Source of the DNA: Azolla caroliniana
Taxonomy: Eukaryota; Polypodiophyta
Assembly (NCBI GenBank): GCA_043228905.1
Contig: JBHGNT010000008.1
Span: 11,036,001 to 11,100,000, forward strand
Length of the DNA stretch: 64,000 nt
Reading direction: 5' to 3'
Part shown: one piece after another, positions 27,301-38,880 of the stretch
Layout: every line of letters begins with the position of its first letter
Position numbering within the stretch: the first letter of the stretch is position 1
The notes under the pieces: generated by a model
Seen by the model: only the letters and a program-made list of their open reading frames with translations
Databases searched by the model: none
What the model was told of the DNA's origin: nothing
Program-made: the position numbers and the translations under genes

Positions 27301-28423
27301 GGTTCAGACGAACCTCCGGAACGTGTCGGACATCCTTCAGTAGCAGCTTGCATCCGGTTGGTGTCAACAGCCACACGTCTCCTATGCCGACAATTCGGCA
27401 TGTTTCTTCATTCCCCATCCAGACACAGCTGTGATCACCAGCTGAGTAGGATGAGAAGCACTTCCGGTCCGGGGTAAGGTGGAACGACGCTCCGGAGTCT
27501 ACCACCCAGGTCATCTCGTCGCTGGCAAGGTTTATCTCACTCTCCTCGGTGATGAGCATCAACTCTTCTTCACTTGCCGCGATTGCCGTCGTTCCCTTCC
27601 GGTCTGGTCCCCTACGGTCTTTACCGTTCCGGTCCGGTGTCCGCTTCGAGTCGGTACCATCGATCTCCTTGTATTTTCGGAAATGCCGATAGTTCTTTTG
27701 GAAGTGTCCCGGCTTGCCGCAATAGAAGCAAGTAGGCCTCCCCCTTGACTTTGACCGTGTCCCCGACTTCTCCCGGTTCTGGGGACTACGGTTTCTATGT
27801 CTTCCGCGTTCCGATTCGGTAATGAGCGCTTTGGAGTCGGAGCTCGTATCCTTATCTTTCCTACGCACCTCCTCATCTAGCAAGCTCGACTTTACTCTTG
27901 CTAGGGATAACCGCTTTCCTTCCGGCCCGGCGTTACCCAAAGTGACAACCAACGTCTGCCAGCTATCCGGGAGGGAGCCGAGCAGGAGTAGCGCTAGTAC
28001 CTCATCGGCGAGAGGTACTTCCAATGAAGTTGCCTGGTGGATCAGCCCTTGGAAGGCATTCATGTGCTCCGCCATGTTGGAGCCATCTTGGTACCGGAGT
28101 CTTACTAGCTTCCGGAATACCGACACCTGATTGACAACATTTTTGTTTTGAAACATTATGCCGATCTTCTCCCAGAGCTCATGAGCCTTGCTCTCTTCAT
28201 TGAAGTTGTTGTATAGGCTCATGTCGATGAAGCACTGTATGTACGCCGTTGTCTTCATGTGCATCACCTCCCATGTTGTGGCGTTGATCTTGTCCGGTCT
28301 CTTGTCCCCAAACTAAACCGGTAGCCAAAGATCTTTAACCACGAGCATGTCTCTCATCTTCGACTTCCACACTGAATAGTTGGTGCCGGTGAGCTTAAAC
28401 ATGCCGCCAAACGATTCGTCCAT
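24384..28423 (-). pseudogene. copia H gag-pol
   Basis: Minus strand, from ATG at 28423 (MDESFGGMFKL) to TGA at 24384. Order: gag; a CCHC knuckle whose last Cys is replaced by Tyr (CFYCGKPGHFQKNY); protease DSGAS; GAG-pre-integrase zinc motif (HKRLCH..CTDC); integrase core (HTDVCQV, RADNRGEY, GLAERMN); RT with LLYVDDMLIVG; RNase H with TTEAEYM and CDNQSAIH. Only three breaks: TAG after LPV (near 28313), TAG after KTKD (near 26822) and a 7-nt deletion near 25735 compared with copia I. Both TAGs recur at the same codons in copia I. Confidence 0.9.
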
Positions 28424-28438
28424 TTTCTGCGTCGTTTC

Positions 28439-28450
28439 GCTCTGATACCA
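28439..28450 (-). other. primer-binding site of copia H
   Basis: On the minus strand TGGTATCAGAGC, the initiator tRNA-Met complement used by most plant copia elements, two bases inside the 5' LTR. Confidence 0.9.
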
Positions 28451-28452
28451 CT

Positions 28453-29163
28453 TGACGGGAACCCAACGTTCCTTATGCGTGACGCTCGGCCACAACCGAG
28501 CTTAGAATGATACACAGAAAATGGGAAATAATAAAAAACACGACACAAAGAAGAAGAGAATACACAGGAGGTTTACGTGGAAAACCCCAAACTAGGGGAA
28601 AAACCACGGCAGCCCACAGGCTGCAAACTGTCACTATGTAATAATATACAACAGTGAGCTCACTGAGGCATCGACCTCGTGCTCACAGATCTTCGCCAGA
28701 AGCGGCGGTTACAACGGAGGCAACGACCTCTTTCTCTCTCTCTCTCTCTCTGTACAGTTACGCACACTGATCTCATGCAAAACAGAAAATGACAACAACA
28801 ACTAAAAGTTTGCCCTAAGTCATATTTATACTAATATGACTTTTCGGCTATTTACAAATATAGCCTCGATGAACTCTCAGAAAACATATTTACGAATATG
28901 TCTCTTCATCCGGTTCATACCGGGTCTGCACCATCCGGCTCTCCGTAGCCGGGTACTCCTCATCCGGTCTTCACTGGGTCTGTATCATCCGGCTCTCCGT
29001 AGCCGGGTACTCCTCATCCGGTCTTCACCGGGTCTGTATCATCCGGCTCTCCGTAGCCGGGTACTCCTCATCCGGTTTCGGCCTCGGCCTATCGGCCTTG
29101 GCCGAGTTTGTTCATCGGCACTGTTCTTCTCCCTTCGCATTCGGAGGGACCTGTCTCCCAGCA
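28453..29163 (-). repeat. 5' LTR of copia H
   Basis: 711 bp. On the plus strand it reads TGACGGGAACCC to CCCAGCA. It carries TATTTATA at 28823-28830 inside an inverted repeat AAGTCATATT/AATATGACTT, three 54-bp U3 units, and the CT microsatellite into which the LINE went in the other LTR. Confidence 0.9.
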
Positions 29164-29168
29164 ACATA

Positions 29169-30094
29169 TTGTACTCACATTGGTCAACTGTGTGAGCCTT
29201 CAAGTGGCAGATTGGGCAGTGGATTCGCATATTGCAGTCCACTGCGGAATGCCCCGAGTTCAAGCAAATCGTGCACTGGATTGCTTGACGAAATTGGCGT
29301 TCCTCATCCTGAGGTAACGCTTGTAGTAAGGAGGACATAGAAAACCTTCCCTCCTCGTTATCCAACTCAAGCTGTGACGCTCGTTCAATTACCATAGCTG
29401 CCGTTTCCCTTTTCATGCTATTGTTGTTGAGCGTTGCCCGGATGGGTCGGCGTAAAGCTGCCAGAAATGTTTCCCGAGCCTCGTATACTACGGGGCTTCG
29501 TTCCAACTTTCGTTGTAAATTTTGGAAGCATAAGCTGAAATCCGCTATCGTCTCTATCGGCAGTTGCTTGATCGTATAAAACTGTCCGAGGATTTCGCGT
29601 TGCGGAACCCTCCGATGGAAGAATTGCAAGAACGCGGACTGCAGCTGATCGAAGGTTGTTATTGCTGGTAAATCCATTTGTGAATGCCAAAACGCGGCTC
29701 GCCCATCTAATGTTAACCCAAACTCTATCATTTTTGACTGGTGTGCTACCGCCTCCGAAAGGCTCTGCGCCAAGTGGTTCGCATTCCAGACATTCAAGAA
29801 CATGCGAATATGCGTTGTGGCATCGGTTTCGCCATTAAAGCGGGGGTAGGCAAAGGCCATGGTGGGAGCTACGGCGGGTCGGGAAAGGCCACCAGGTGGC
29901 TGTGGTGAGCATAGTCCCCGCGTCTTGTCGAGGTATTTGGGGAGTGAAGAATCACCTTTGTACTCAGGACAGGTAGTACTGAGGTCACTGAGGCGTGGCT
30001 TTTGCCCTGCACATTCTTCTGCCTGTCGTGTGACGGACCTTGTTATTGGCCGGTCTTGTCGTGTTGGTTCTCTGGGGCGTCTGTGGCTAAACAT
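29169..30094 (-). pseudogene. gypsy B gag, N-terminal part
   Basis: About 308 codons from ATG at 30094 (MFSHRRPREPTRQ) to the copia H insertion point. Gag core similar to E and F (PRFNGETDATTHIRMFLNVW, MIEFGLTLDGRAAFW, FLQFFHRRV), then two CCHC knuckles, CTICLNSGHSAVDC and CPICHLKAHTVDQC. The reading frame is open here; it continues at 19494 beyond copia H. The start lies 55 bases after the LTR, comparable to E. Confidence 0.85.
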
Positions 30095-30148
30095 CCATTC
30101 GTTGTTGCTCGTCTATGAGAAAACACAAATCACCAAGCGTGCCAAAAG

Positions 30149-30522
30149 TGTTGCCGATTAGGAACACGGTCCGCGGTTAGTCCTTTGACCTAGACCTCAA
30201 AGTGGGTGTGGAACAACGAACAGGTGTTTAAGCGTACTGCGTAGGGGAAGAATCCCTGTAACCTATCAGTGCATAAGGGAGACGGCTACAACCGAATCCC
30301 TATCATGGGTTACACTTACGTACTTACACGCTTAGGTATTCAAGACACACATAGTGAATTAGCCGTAGCTATACACAGGAAATCAGAGAAGATAGAATTC
30401 TATTATCGGGCGTTTCTTTACATTCCCAAAATTACACACACCCCTATCAGAGGTTTTTCTGCCCTTTATATACGCAGGGTCTATTTAGCCGTTCACGCTT
30501 CCTGCATGAACTGTTCACGCTT
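30149..30522 (-). repeat. 5' LTR of gypsy B, partial
   Basis: On the minus strand it ends GGCAACA, followed by CTTTTGGCACGC as a possible PBS and the gag start. TATA box (CCTTTATATA on the plus strand, 30463-30472). 30149-30499 is an inverted copy of 231-577. Its U3 seems cut short by LTR C, which begins at 30523; the short duplicated AAGCGTGAAC motif near 30490-30522 may mark that insertion. Confidence 0.65.
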
Positions 30523-31164
30523 TGTCCGTCGATTACTATTCCGGCGGACAACAAGAGGCGAGACCGCAAGGGCCTTGAACGAAGGAGCGTGAGAAAGAAG
30601 AGAGAGAGCAACTTGCAGAAATACAAAGGGAGAAAGAGAGAACAAAGTCTTAATTACAAAATCAATAACTATTACAACCGGCAAGCCGACAACGGACCCA
30701 ACTCAGGCGAACACACACACACACACTATGCTCACGCACGCACACAACCCGACTGCACAGTGGAGCCTTTGCCGGAAGCACACGGGCTGTCCACGAAGCA
30801 GAGGCAACACAGGTCGAAATGCTGCAAAGAAAGAAGAACGATGGAGGAGAGATCTCAGTCCCGGTCCGACAACACTTCCCCCTCGCTCCCCAAAACGCGA
30901 TATCTTTATCCGCCTTCTTCCCTCCCTTTTGTAGGCCGTTGAGGCAGGCCGTTGCACCCTCGTTTTCCTCAATTTATTCTCTGTCCTTCCGGACAAAGAT
31001 ACTCTTCGATTTCCTAGACATTTAGTGTGTGACATCTCCTCTATTTACACCCACCGTCCTACTCTTAGTTATGTACAAGGTATTAGTTGGTGTGGAAAAG
31101 TGTAGGGCTGGTTCACGCGCCCTGCTTTTGCCGATTCCGCTTTTGGCCGGTTTTCTTCACGACA
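30523..31164 (-). repeat. 3' LTR of gypsy C
   Basis: 642 bp; on the plus strand TGTCCGTCG to CACGACA, comparable to D (649 bp). Contains purine- and CA-rich stretches. Adjoined at 31165-31176 by the polypurine tract (TCTACCCCCACC on the plus strand). The matching 5' LTR is not in the window. Confidence 0.75.
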
Positions 31165-34100
31165 TCTACCCCCACCAAACCACGCATTCACTGGTATGCG
31201 CCGGAGAGGGACATATACAAGAGAAAACCGGCTCGCGTTTACTCGTCACTTCCCGAATTATCGGCGTCCCCAAACCGATCATCGTCGTTATCACTCCCCC
31301 ACTCTGGCTCGTCTTCGTACCGCTTCTTGGTTGTCGAGGCTGTTGTCGTAAACCAGCACCCAGTCGCCTTCCTCGATCTTCTTCGATCGTAGCCGGTGCA
31401 TCCGGTCGAACCGGGTTTTGTTTCTCCTTCACCCGTTCCACGTCCTCCTGCCTCCGCTCAAGTTGCCGGATCCGCGCCGCCAACAACTCTTCCCGGCTCA
31501 TTTCGTCCTTCCAGCCCACCGCGGCCCACGAAGAAATCTTCCTTTCCATCGGCATGATCGGCTTCTGCCAGTACATTAGTTCTGTTGGCATGAACCCTGT
31601 TACCGAACTGTGCGTAGTCCGGTCCGCCCACAATGCATAGGGCAAGAGCCGCGGCTAGTTTCCGACTTGGCCTCCACACGCCCGTACTAACACTTTGATG
31701 AACGGTCTGTGTTCGCGTTCCACCTTCCCGTTAGCCTTCGGATTGTACGTCGTGGTGAGCGAGAGTTTAACCCCTAGCCGGTCAAACAACTCTTCAACCT
31801 CTTGCGTGTCTAGTTCTCCGCGGTCGGCCACGATCTTGCCAATGCACCCGTACCGGCATACCACATCTTCGATTAGAAACCAGCATCTTCTTTACAGATG
31901 CCGAAGGTATTGGCACACGGCCTTGGTCGTTTTGTTCTGCAACGCTCGGCCTTCCACCTGGTTCGTCAGGTCCTTCCGAGCCAACACCAGATATCGCAGC
32001 TAGCCTACCCCCATCGGCATCGTCACCAGATCCACCATCCACTTGAAGTGGATGGTCGGAGGGTAGGTTGGGTGAAGCTCGTCTCGATGTTGGACTATGG
32101 AGTGCATCTGACAGCTTTCACAAGTCGTTACGAACCGATGCACGTCCCGGTATAGTCCCGACCACCAGTATTTCCCCTTCAGCTTTTCAAATGTGGCCCA
32201 TGTCCCGCGGTGTCCGGCCCAAGGACTCTCCTGGTACGCCATAAGCAGCGCTTTCTACTCGTCATCCCGTGCCACTACGCAGAGTGGGGTACCGCTTCGC
32301 TTCTTCGGGTGCTTCCATATGCACCCTTCCCGTAGGAAGAACCGGTACTCCTTCTTCCGCACCTGGCGAGCCTCTTCTCTCGTCCACACCGCGTCTGGCA
32401 TCATCGTCCCTAGGAATCTCCCAATTCGAAGCCACTCTCCATTGTATTCGCTCTCGTCGAACTCGTTAAGCGCCGAAGTGCTCCCCTTTCTTCTTGTTAC
32501 GTAGGCCACCTCAAAGAAGTCCACGCCGACTTCCTCGTTATCCGAAACCATGCAGTCCTCGTCACTGAACCGCGCCCTTGAAAGCATATCGGCCATGGCG
32601 TTATCCTTCCCGGAGATGTGCCGTATCTCCGGGTTCAGGGACTTGATGTACACGATTCACCTGAGCATCGCCAGGTCCGGAGTCGCGCATCCGGAAACCA
32701 TACCCAAAATCGTTAGGCAGTCTGTCTCGATGATTACTTCTGTCCTGATCAGATAGTCTTTGTCGACCTTAACTGCCGAAACGATACCCCATAGGTCGCG
32801 CTTAACTTGGGTGTATCGTCGTTGCCGCTCGCTCAATACCTTCGCCTCGAACCGGATCGGGAACTGTACGCCGTCCTTGTCCTCCTGACTGATTGATCAA
32901 CCACCCGATCCCAGTCGGGCTCGTGTCCACCATCACATAGATGGGGACTTCCTTGCCGTAAACCGCTTTCCGGAGAGCCGGTGCCGTGGCGAGCGCCTCC
33001 TTCAGTCTTTGGACCGACTCTGTGTGCTCCGTCCTCCACTCAAACCTACGCCCTTTCTTCAATAGCCCGTAGAGCGGTTCCGCGACATATGCGTAGTGCG
33101 GAATCCAGATGTGATAGAACGCACACGCACCTAAGAATCTATGGACCTCTGCAACCGACCCACAATCATCCTTCATCACGGAGATGGCTTCTACCTTTCT
33201 CGGGGACGGTTTCCGGCCATAGGGCTCGCACAGGTGTCTGACTACCAGGATCTCTGTCTGCCCAAACGTTAATTTCTCTCTAGAGCAGGTGAGTCGTGCG
33301 CTCTCGAGCCTCTGCAACACCTTATCGCAGTCGTCGATGTGGTTCGCGACGAACCTTCGGCATCCGTCCGGGCCGACCGTTTCTTCTACATCCTCCACCG
33401 GACACCCCTTTATCAGTATGTCGTCTAGGAACGACATAGTGATGTCTGGGATGCAGTCCCTCAGCACCTTGTTCATCGCATTCACCATGTGCGCCACCGA
33501 GTTCGTTCCCCCTTGCGGTAGGGTACACATCTGAACTAGGCTGAGAGGAGTCCGCATCGTCGTGATGTCCCTGCTCTCTACGACTAGTTGGAACTGGTCG
33601 TACCCCGAGTATAAGTCACCGACCGAATAGATCGACCTTCCGGCGAAGGCCTCCGTGAACTCGTCTATGGTCGGCCCGATTCCTGCATTACGGATGGTCA
33701 CCTTGTTGACTGGTTTGAGATGTGAGCTCTAGGCACTGCAATCGGTTTGAGATTCCACGGCACATGCGGTACCGTGAAGATCACCATTGGCTCGACAATT
33801 GTCGAGTCTACGCACCCGATCTCCTCTGGTGAGAATGTGAAGGCCTTCCCGTGCCTTCCGAGCATCCTCTGAAACCGGTCCTCCTGCTCCGGGAGTAGAA
33901 AGCCACCCTCACCAACCTTGAGCTCCCGTAGCGTTATGTCGGTGAATCGGTGCCCTATGCCGGCTGGATTCCGTAAACTTGGGTCCTATGCGACCCCCTT
34001 TATCCGTTCTCCGCTGCCCTCCGGCAAGGGTGTCGCAACTGGCCTCACCTTCCGGTCCACAGTCTTATACTTCGTATCCACGCGGGCCGTTCGATCCAAC

Positions 34101-34580
34101 CTGATCCTCTCCCCGAAGTCCGTGATGATTTCGTACATTCCCATCGAGCTAACCGGAACGGTCCAGTCTTCGCTAAGGCCTTCACCGACCACCTTTCGTA
34201 ATTCGCCCAAGGTGTCGTCAAAAGACACCGCCTCCACGGCGCCGCTAATTTCTTTGTCGGGGGAAAGGACTCCACACACCCTAAGTCGTCTCTCCGCCCG
34301 CTTCCTCTCTTGGCTACTGATGCCGGTTAACGTAGAACCTCCATTTTCGGAGAGCCAAACTTTCCTACCTATAATACATGTGTGGGGTTCTTCCAGGGTG
34401 TCCGGACTATCGCGACCCCTATCTAAAAATCCCCTCGGCTATCGCCCAGAGGGTCTCGTGGTTTCGCTCGTGGTTGGGTCGCATTGTCATGAATTGGACG
34501 GACTGCCAACCATCTTGGCTCTTGACGTGCGCAGACGCCAACCCGTTGTCCATCGTCACTTTCGTCTCCATGCATGCGGT
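31165..34580 (-). pseudogene. gypsy C pol (RT, RNase H, integrase)
   Basis: Minus strand, from about 34580 down. A protease-to-RT linker and RT N-terminus (LPEQEDRFQRMLGRHGKAF, VPHVPWNLKP) come first, then RT with IRNAGIGPTIDEFTEAF, SVGDLYSGYDQF, LPQGGTNSVAH and FLDDI, RNase H-like VDTSPTGIGW, zinc finger CESCQMHS, and an integrase core with MVDLVTMP, VADRGEL and KVEREH. Broken by frameshifts (near 32770, 31900, 31400), by TAG codons including 31655 (Trp in copy A) and by a region near 31330 missing part of the C-terminal domain. The family is plainly different from E/B/F. Copia J cuts it at 34580. Confidence 0.8.
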
Positions 34581-35030
34581 TGTGGAAAGAATTGCGTGCA
34601 GAAGCAATATAGGAAATCAAACAATAGAAAACGCAGGTTTAATGGAAAGCTTAGGTTTGCATAGTACGAGCGGGAGAGACAGAGAGAGAGTAAACACACG
34701 AACTTAATTCAAAATATAATACTCAATCTGTACATAGGATGTGCTCAGTGAGCACTTTTATACAAGCCCTGACAATGGGCTGACCCAAGTACTGACAGTA
34801 CTTGACTGCTCATAAATGAGCCTCGACACTTACTCCCAAAACTATACCTTACGAGGAATATCTTCTAACGGCCTTTCGTCTACGCACTGATACGGCCTTC
34901 CTACGCACCGCTTTGCGTATCGGTTTACGCACTATTTTATGCACTGGTCCGGCCTAACCAATCGGTCCCAACCGATCCAATCCTCGGCTTGCTCAGCCGA
35001 TCCGGCCGATGTTGAACTTGTCTCTCAACA
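34581..35030 (-). repeat. 3' LTR of copia J
   Basis: 450 bp, TGTGGAAAG to CTCTCAACA on the plus strand, homologous to the LTR of K (42746-43207) at perhaps 80 percent. The polypurine tract follows at 35031-35040. The five bases outside (GCGGT) do not match those outside the K LTR (CTTTT). Confidence 0.85.
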
Positions 35031-38000
35031 TTCCCCCTCAAGCTCAACTTGAGGCTCTTTGGGATCTTCCGGATCACCGCTCCGGTTCCTCCTAGCTCCA
35101 CGCCTTGTTCGTGCTCCTCGGCCTGTTCAACTCCGCGGGCTTCAACCCTTACGGTTGATACAGCCCTTCACAGCTCCATTGCTATCGCGGTGTTGGCGCT
35201 TCTCCTGTTGCCTCCTTTTCCGCTTGGCCCTCGGTTGATTCAGTGTATCCGAATCAAACATTCGAACCGACTCGGCTACCTCCGATCAGTTTTAGCTCTC
35301 GTCCGAGTTGGTTGTCTCCAACTCGTTTTCAGTCTTCTCGCCCTTAACATGAGTGTCATCCCCCCCCTGCTTGGTTGGCTCCAGCTCTTCCTTCCGGCTG
35401 CTCCCCTTATGTCCGCTTTTGGACTCTTCCGCGGATCCGCCCTCGGCTTCTTCAACCGATCCGAAGTCGAATTCGTCATCCAACTCGGCATCGCGGTCTT
35501 CTCTCCCCTTTCCGTGGTCATTCGAGACATCTCTCCCCCTCAAGTTCGACACGTCGAGGTGACGCAACACAAGCGCACCCGAGAATTGCCGCAACTTGCC
35601 CAGCCCAAGAGGCTTGGTGAAGATGTCAGCGGTCTGCCGATCCGTCGGAACATATTGAAGTTCGACTTCACCAGACAGGACACGCTCACGGACAAAATGG
35701 TAGTGCACCTCAATGTGCTTGGTCCGTGCGTGGAAAACGGGGTAATGTACGCATAGTGATGCGCCATGTACTCGTTGTATCTCAACCGCACAACTGGGTT
35801 CTTTTGGCGGGTAGATCGGCGTAATCGGTCATTAGCCGATATCGAGGTCTTCTCGGCCGACACAGACTTCGCTCTTGAAGACCCGTCGCCGTTTCCCTCG
35901 GAGTTGGACTTGCGTCGGCCTGACTCGTTCCTATCCATGCCAGAATCCGACACCTTCTTCTTCCCTTTCTCTTTGTGCGTAAGCCGTCTCTACTACTCGC
36001 CGGCTCTTCATCGGACTGGTCGAACCGACTCAGTCGTCCATTCGGTCCACTTAACCAAAATGAAATTGGACACTCTTCGCGGGTCCCGATTTCAGGCTCA
36101 TCGGGAGGCATCTCAGCCTCGCTGACCTCATCGTCAGAACTCGGATTGGAGGTGAGGTCCGGAGTTGGAGGCCGGTACCAGGACGTAGACTCATCAAACA
36201 CAACATCGCGGCTTATGTGCGCTTGTTTGGTGCGCGGGTTATAGCACTTATAGCCCTTCTGCTCGTTCGAATAGCCGACCAAGATACACTTCTGGGCTTT
36301 CGTGTCCAACTTCCTCCTTTTCTCTTGTGGCACATGCACATACGCAATGCTACCAAAAACTCGTAAGTGTCGCAAGTTCGGCTTTGTTCCGAAGTATAGC
36401 TCGTGTGCCGACACTTTGTCTCCAATCCGATTCTGGATGTATACGGCGGTCCTTACCGCCTCGGCCCAGTAGAACTTCGGCAAGCTCTTCTCTTCCAGCA
36501 TTGCCCATGCCGCTTCCACAACCGATTGATTTTTCCTCTCGGCCACGCCGTTTTGTTCCGGCGTGTATCTACAACTGAATTCGCGTTGAATTTCCATCTG
36601 TTGTAGATAACCGTTTAATTGACTGGGAAAGTATTCTCTTCTGCCATCCGACCGTAGGCACTTGATCTTTCTTCCTCTTTCCGTTTCCACGAACCCTTTG
36701 AGGTCCCCAAAACAGTCGAAGAGTTCGCTCTTCCTCTCAATGAGGTAGATCCACGTGTGCCGCGTGTAGTTGTCAATGAAGGAGATGAAATATCGGCCCC
36801 CACACATCGGAGTGTATCAAGTCAAGCTTGTTCCGACTCCGGTTATGCTCGTTGGGGAAGGGAAGTCGGTGTTGTTTCCCAAGTTGGTAGGCTTCAAAAA
36901 TTTGTGCCTTCCGGCCACTAAATTTGGGCAATCCGAACACCACTTGTTTCAATTGCAGGTCTTGATGCCATTGGTAGCTGACGTGGCCTATCCACTTGTG
37001 CTATAAGTCGATGTCCGACTCAACTTTTTGTCCCTTCGCGAACATTGCGGTGCCATCGTCAGTAGAGTCGAGGATGAACATCTTCCCATCTTTGCGACCT
37101 TGTGCAATAACACGACCTTCTTCCTCAATGAAGCACCTGAGGTGTGTAAACCGAACCTGCATCCCCTGGTCGACGATCTACCCGATCATCACCAGATTCT
37201 TCGTGATTGTCGGAACGTGTAGCACGTTCATGAGTTTCCCTTTCTGCTTGACATGGCTCAATGGAACTTCTCCGACATTCGCAATCGAATGTTGTTGAGG
37301 TTGTCGTAGTAGATCGTCGTCAGATTGGACACCGCCACTTGCAGATCCTTAAGTAGTCGTTTTAGCTAGATGGCTTCGCATGTGGCGACAACCGCTCCTC
37401 TATACTCGGCTTCGGTGCTCGAGAGTGCAACTATCGGCTGCTTCTTGCTACTCCACGCGATTGCGACGCTCCCAAGAGAGAACGTGAATCTGGATGTGGA
37501 TCGGTTATCACCGGCGTTTCCGGCCCAATTAGCATCGGTGTAACCGACTAACTATGGGGCAGTATCGGTCCAATATAGTTGTCCCAGGTCCTTAGTGCCA
37601 CTGACGTACTGGAGTACGCGTTGTGCGCACTGAAGGTGGTCCTTGGTTGGCCGTGCCATGAACTCGCTAATTACACCGACCGGGTAACTGACATCTGGTC
37701 GAATGATAGTCAAGTATATGAGGCTTCCGACAATCTATCTGAACCTCTTCTGGTCGCAAACCTTTCTGGAGTCGCGACGAAGCTTGACGGTTCTATCCAG
37801 AGGAGTCGAGATGGACTTACTATCTACAATCTCGAACTTGAAGAGCATACACAACACGTAATGTCGTTGGCTAATCAGTATGCCTTCGGGTGTACGGATC
37901 ACTTTGATCCCGAGGAAGTAATGAAGGTGCCCCAGGTCCTTCATGTGAAATGATGCCGCGAGCTGGAGCTTTACGCGGTCAATTTCACCTAGGTCAGCGT

Positions 38001-38400
38001 CGGTGATGACCAAGTCATCAACATAAAGTAAAATACTATCCGGCCCAAGTCGACCTTTCTGAATGAACAACGAAGAGTCTGATTTGGACATCACAAATCC
38101 CATCTGACGCAATCGCTGTGTGATTTTCACAGGGCTTGCTTTAGTCCGTAAAGGGACTTCTTCAACCGGCAGACTGCCAAGGTGTTCATTCCGGAATGAA
38201 ATCCGGGGGGTTGTACCATGTACACCTGTTCCTCAAGCTCGCCTTGCAGGAACACATTCTTGATATCCATCTAATGTAAATGCAACCTCTTCGCCGCAAC
38301 TACCACAAGCAAAACACGGACGGTGTCATGAAGATCCATCACTACGTGCAGATCGCGAGGTGGAACCGCCGGGGTTCTCGACCGGAAGGATAAGATGTTT
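35031..38400 (-). pseudogene. copia J pol, rearranged
   Basis: Minus-strand order is abnormal. 38290-37735 is RT ([26 protein letters not shown]); 37735-37305 is the N-terminal part of RNase H (STEAEYRG, YYDN). Then comes 37298-35746, a block with GAG-pre-integrase, integrase core and the RT linker (RQKNPVVRLRYNEYMAHHY). Then 35745-35290 is the C-terminal part of RNase H (NPVFHARTKHIEVHYHFVRE, DIFTKPLG) and an acidic tail. The integrase block has thus been inserted within RNase H in the same orientation. Several stops. The segment before 38290 loses similarity by about 38400. Confidence 0.75.
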
Positions 38401-38794
38401 GCACTAGCTTTAGCGAGAAAGGATTTAAGATAGATTGAAAGAGAGAGAGATTGAGATAAGATAGAATGCTCAACTTTAGATTGAGAGAGAGATTAAGATT
38501 GAACTCTTGACTTTAGATTTGAAGAACAAGATTGATACATCAATTGGATAACAAATTTTCTTACTTTTAATTTCTTGATTAATACATCACCCTTTTCTCT
38601 TTTTCATCCACTCTTTTATAGATGCCTCCATGCATATGATGCATGTGGGGTACAAGACATGCATAAAATGCATGATGCATGTTTGTCATTTAGCGCTCAT
38701 CCGTTACATGTGATGCATGATAACCATGTCACTCTTAAGTTGTTATATGAGAATTTTCAAGTAAAACTATAATGATAAAAATATAACTTTAAGG

Positions 38795-38880
38795 AAATGA
38801 CTTGGCTTAGTGGTAAGTATATTGCTTTTTATCTTGGAGGTCCAAGGTTCAAGTCTTGCTTACATCCCTTTTAAAGCACA
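38795..38880 (+). mobile_element. possible SINE: tRNA-like Pol III promoter
   Basis: A box TGGCTTAGTGG at 38803-38813 and B box GGTTCAAGTCT at 38846-38856, 32 bases apart, near the Pol III consensus, within a tRNA-like stretch. No clear poly(A) tail or target-site duplication seen, so a SINE, a tRNA pseudogene or chance are all open. Confidence 0.4.

Larger units (their letters stand above)
19495..29168 (-). mobile_element. Ty1/copia element H with a LINE inside its 3' LTR
   Basis: Element 19500-29163 on the minus strand with TSD ACATA on both sides (19495-19499, 29164-29168). Order on the minus strand: 5' LTR 29163-28453, PBS 28450-28439, gag-pol 28423-24384, polypurine tract 24385-24374, 3' LTR 24373-19500. 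The LINE at 19794-23905 lies in the 3' LTR. Removing it leaves a copia element of about 5.55 kb, a normal length. It interrupts the gag of gypsy B. Confidence 0.92.

Noticed and set aside
33918-34664. 248-codon plus-strand ORF
   Set aside because: Antisense to the C pol remnant, which matches known RT-linker motifs on the minus strand.
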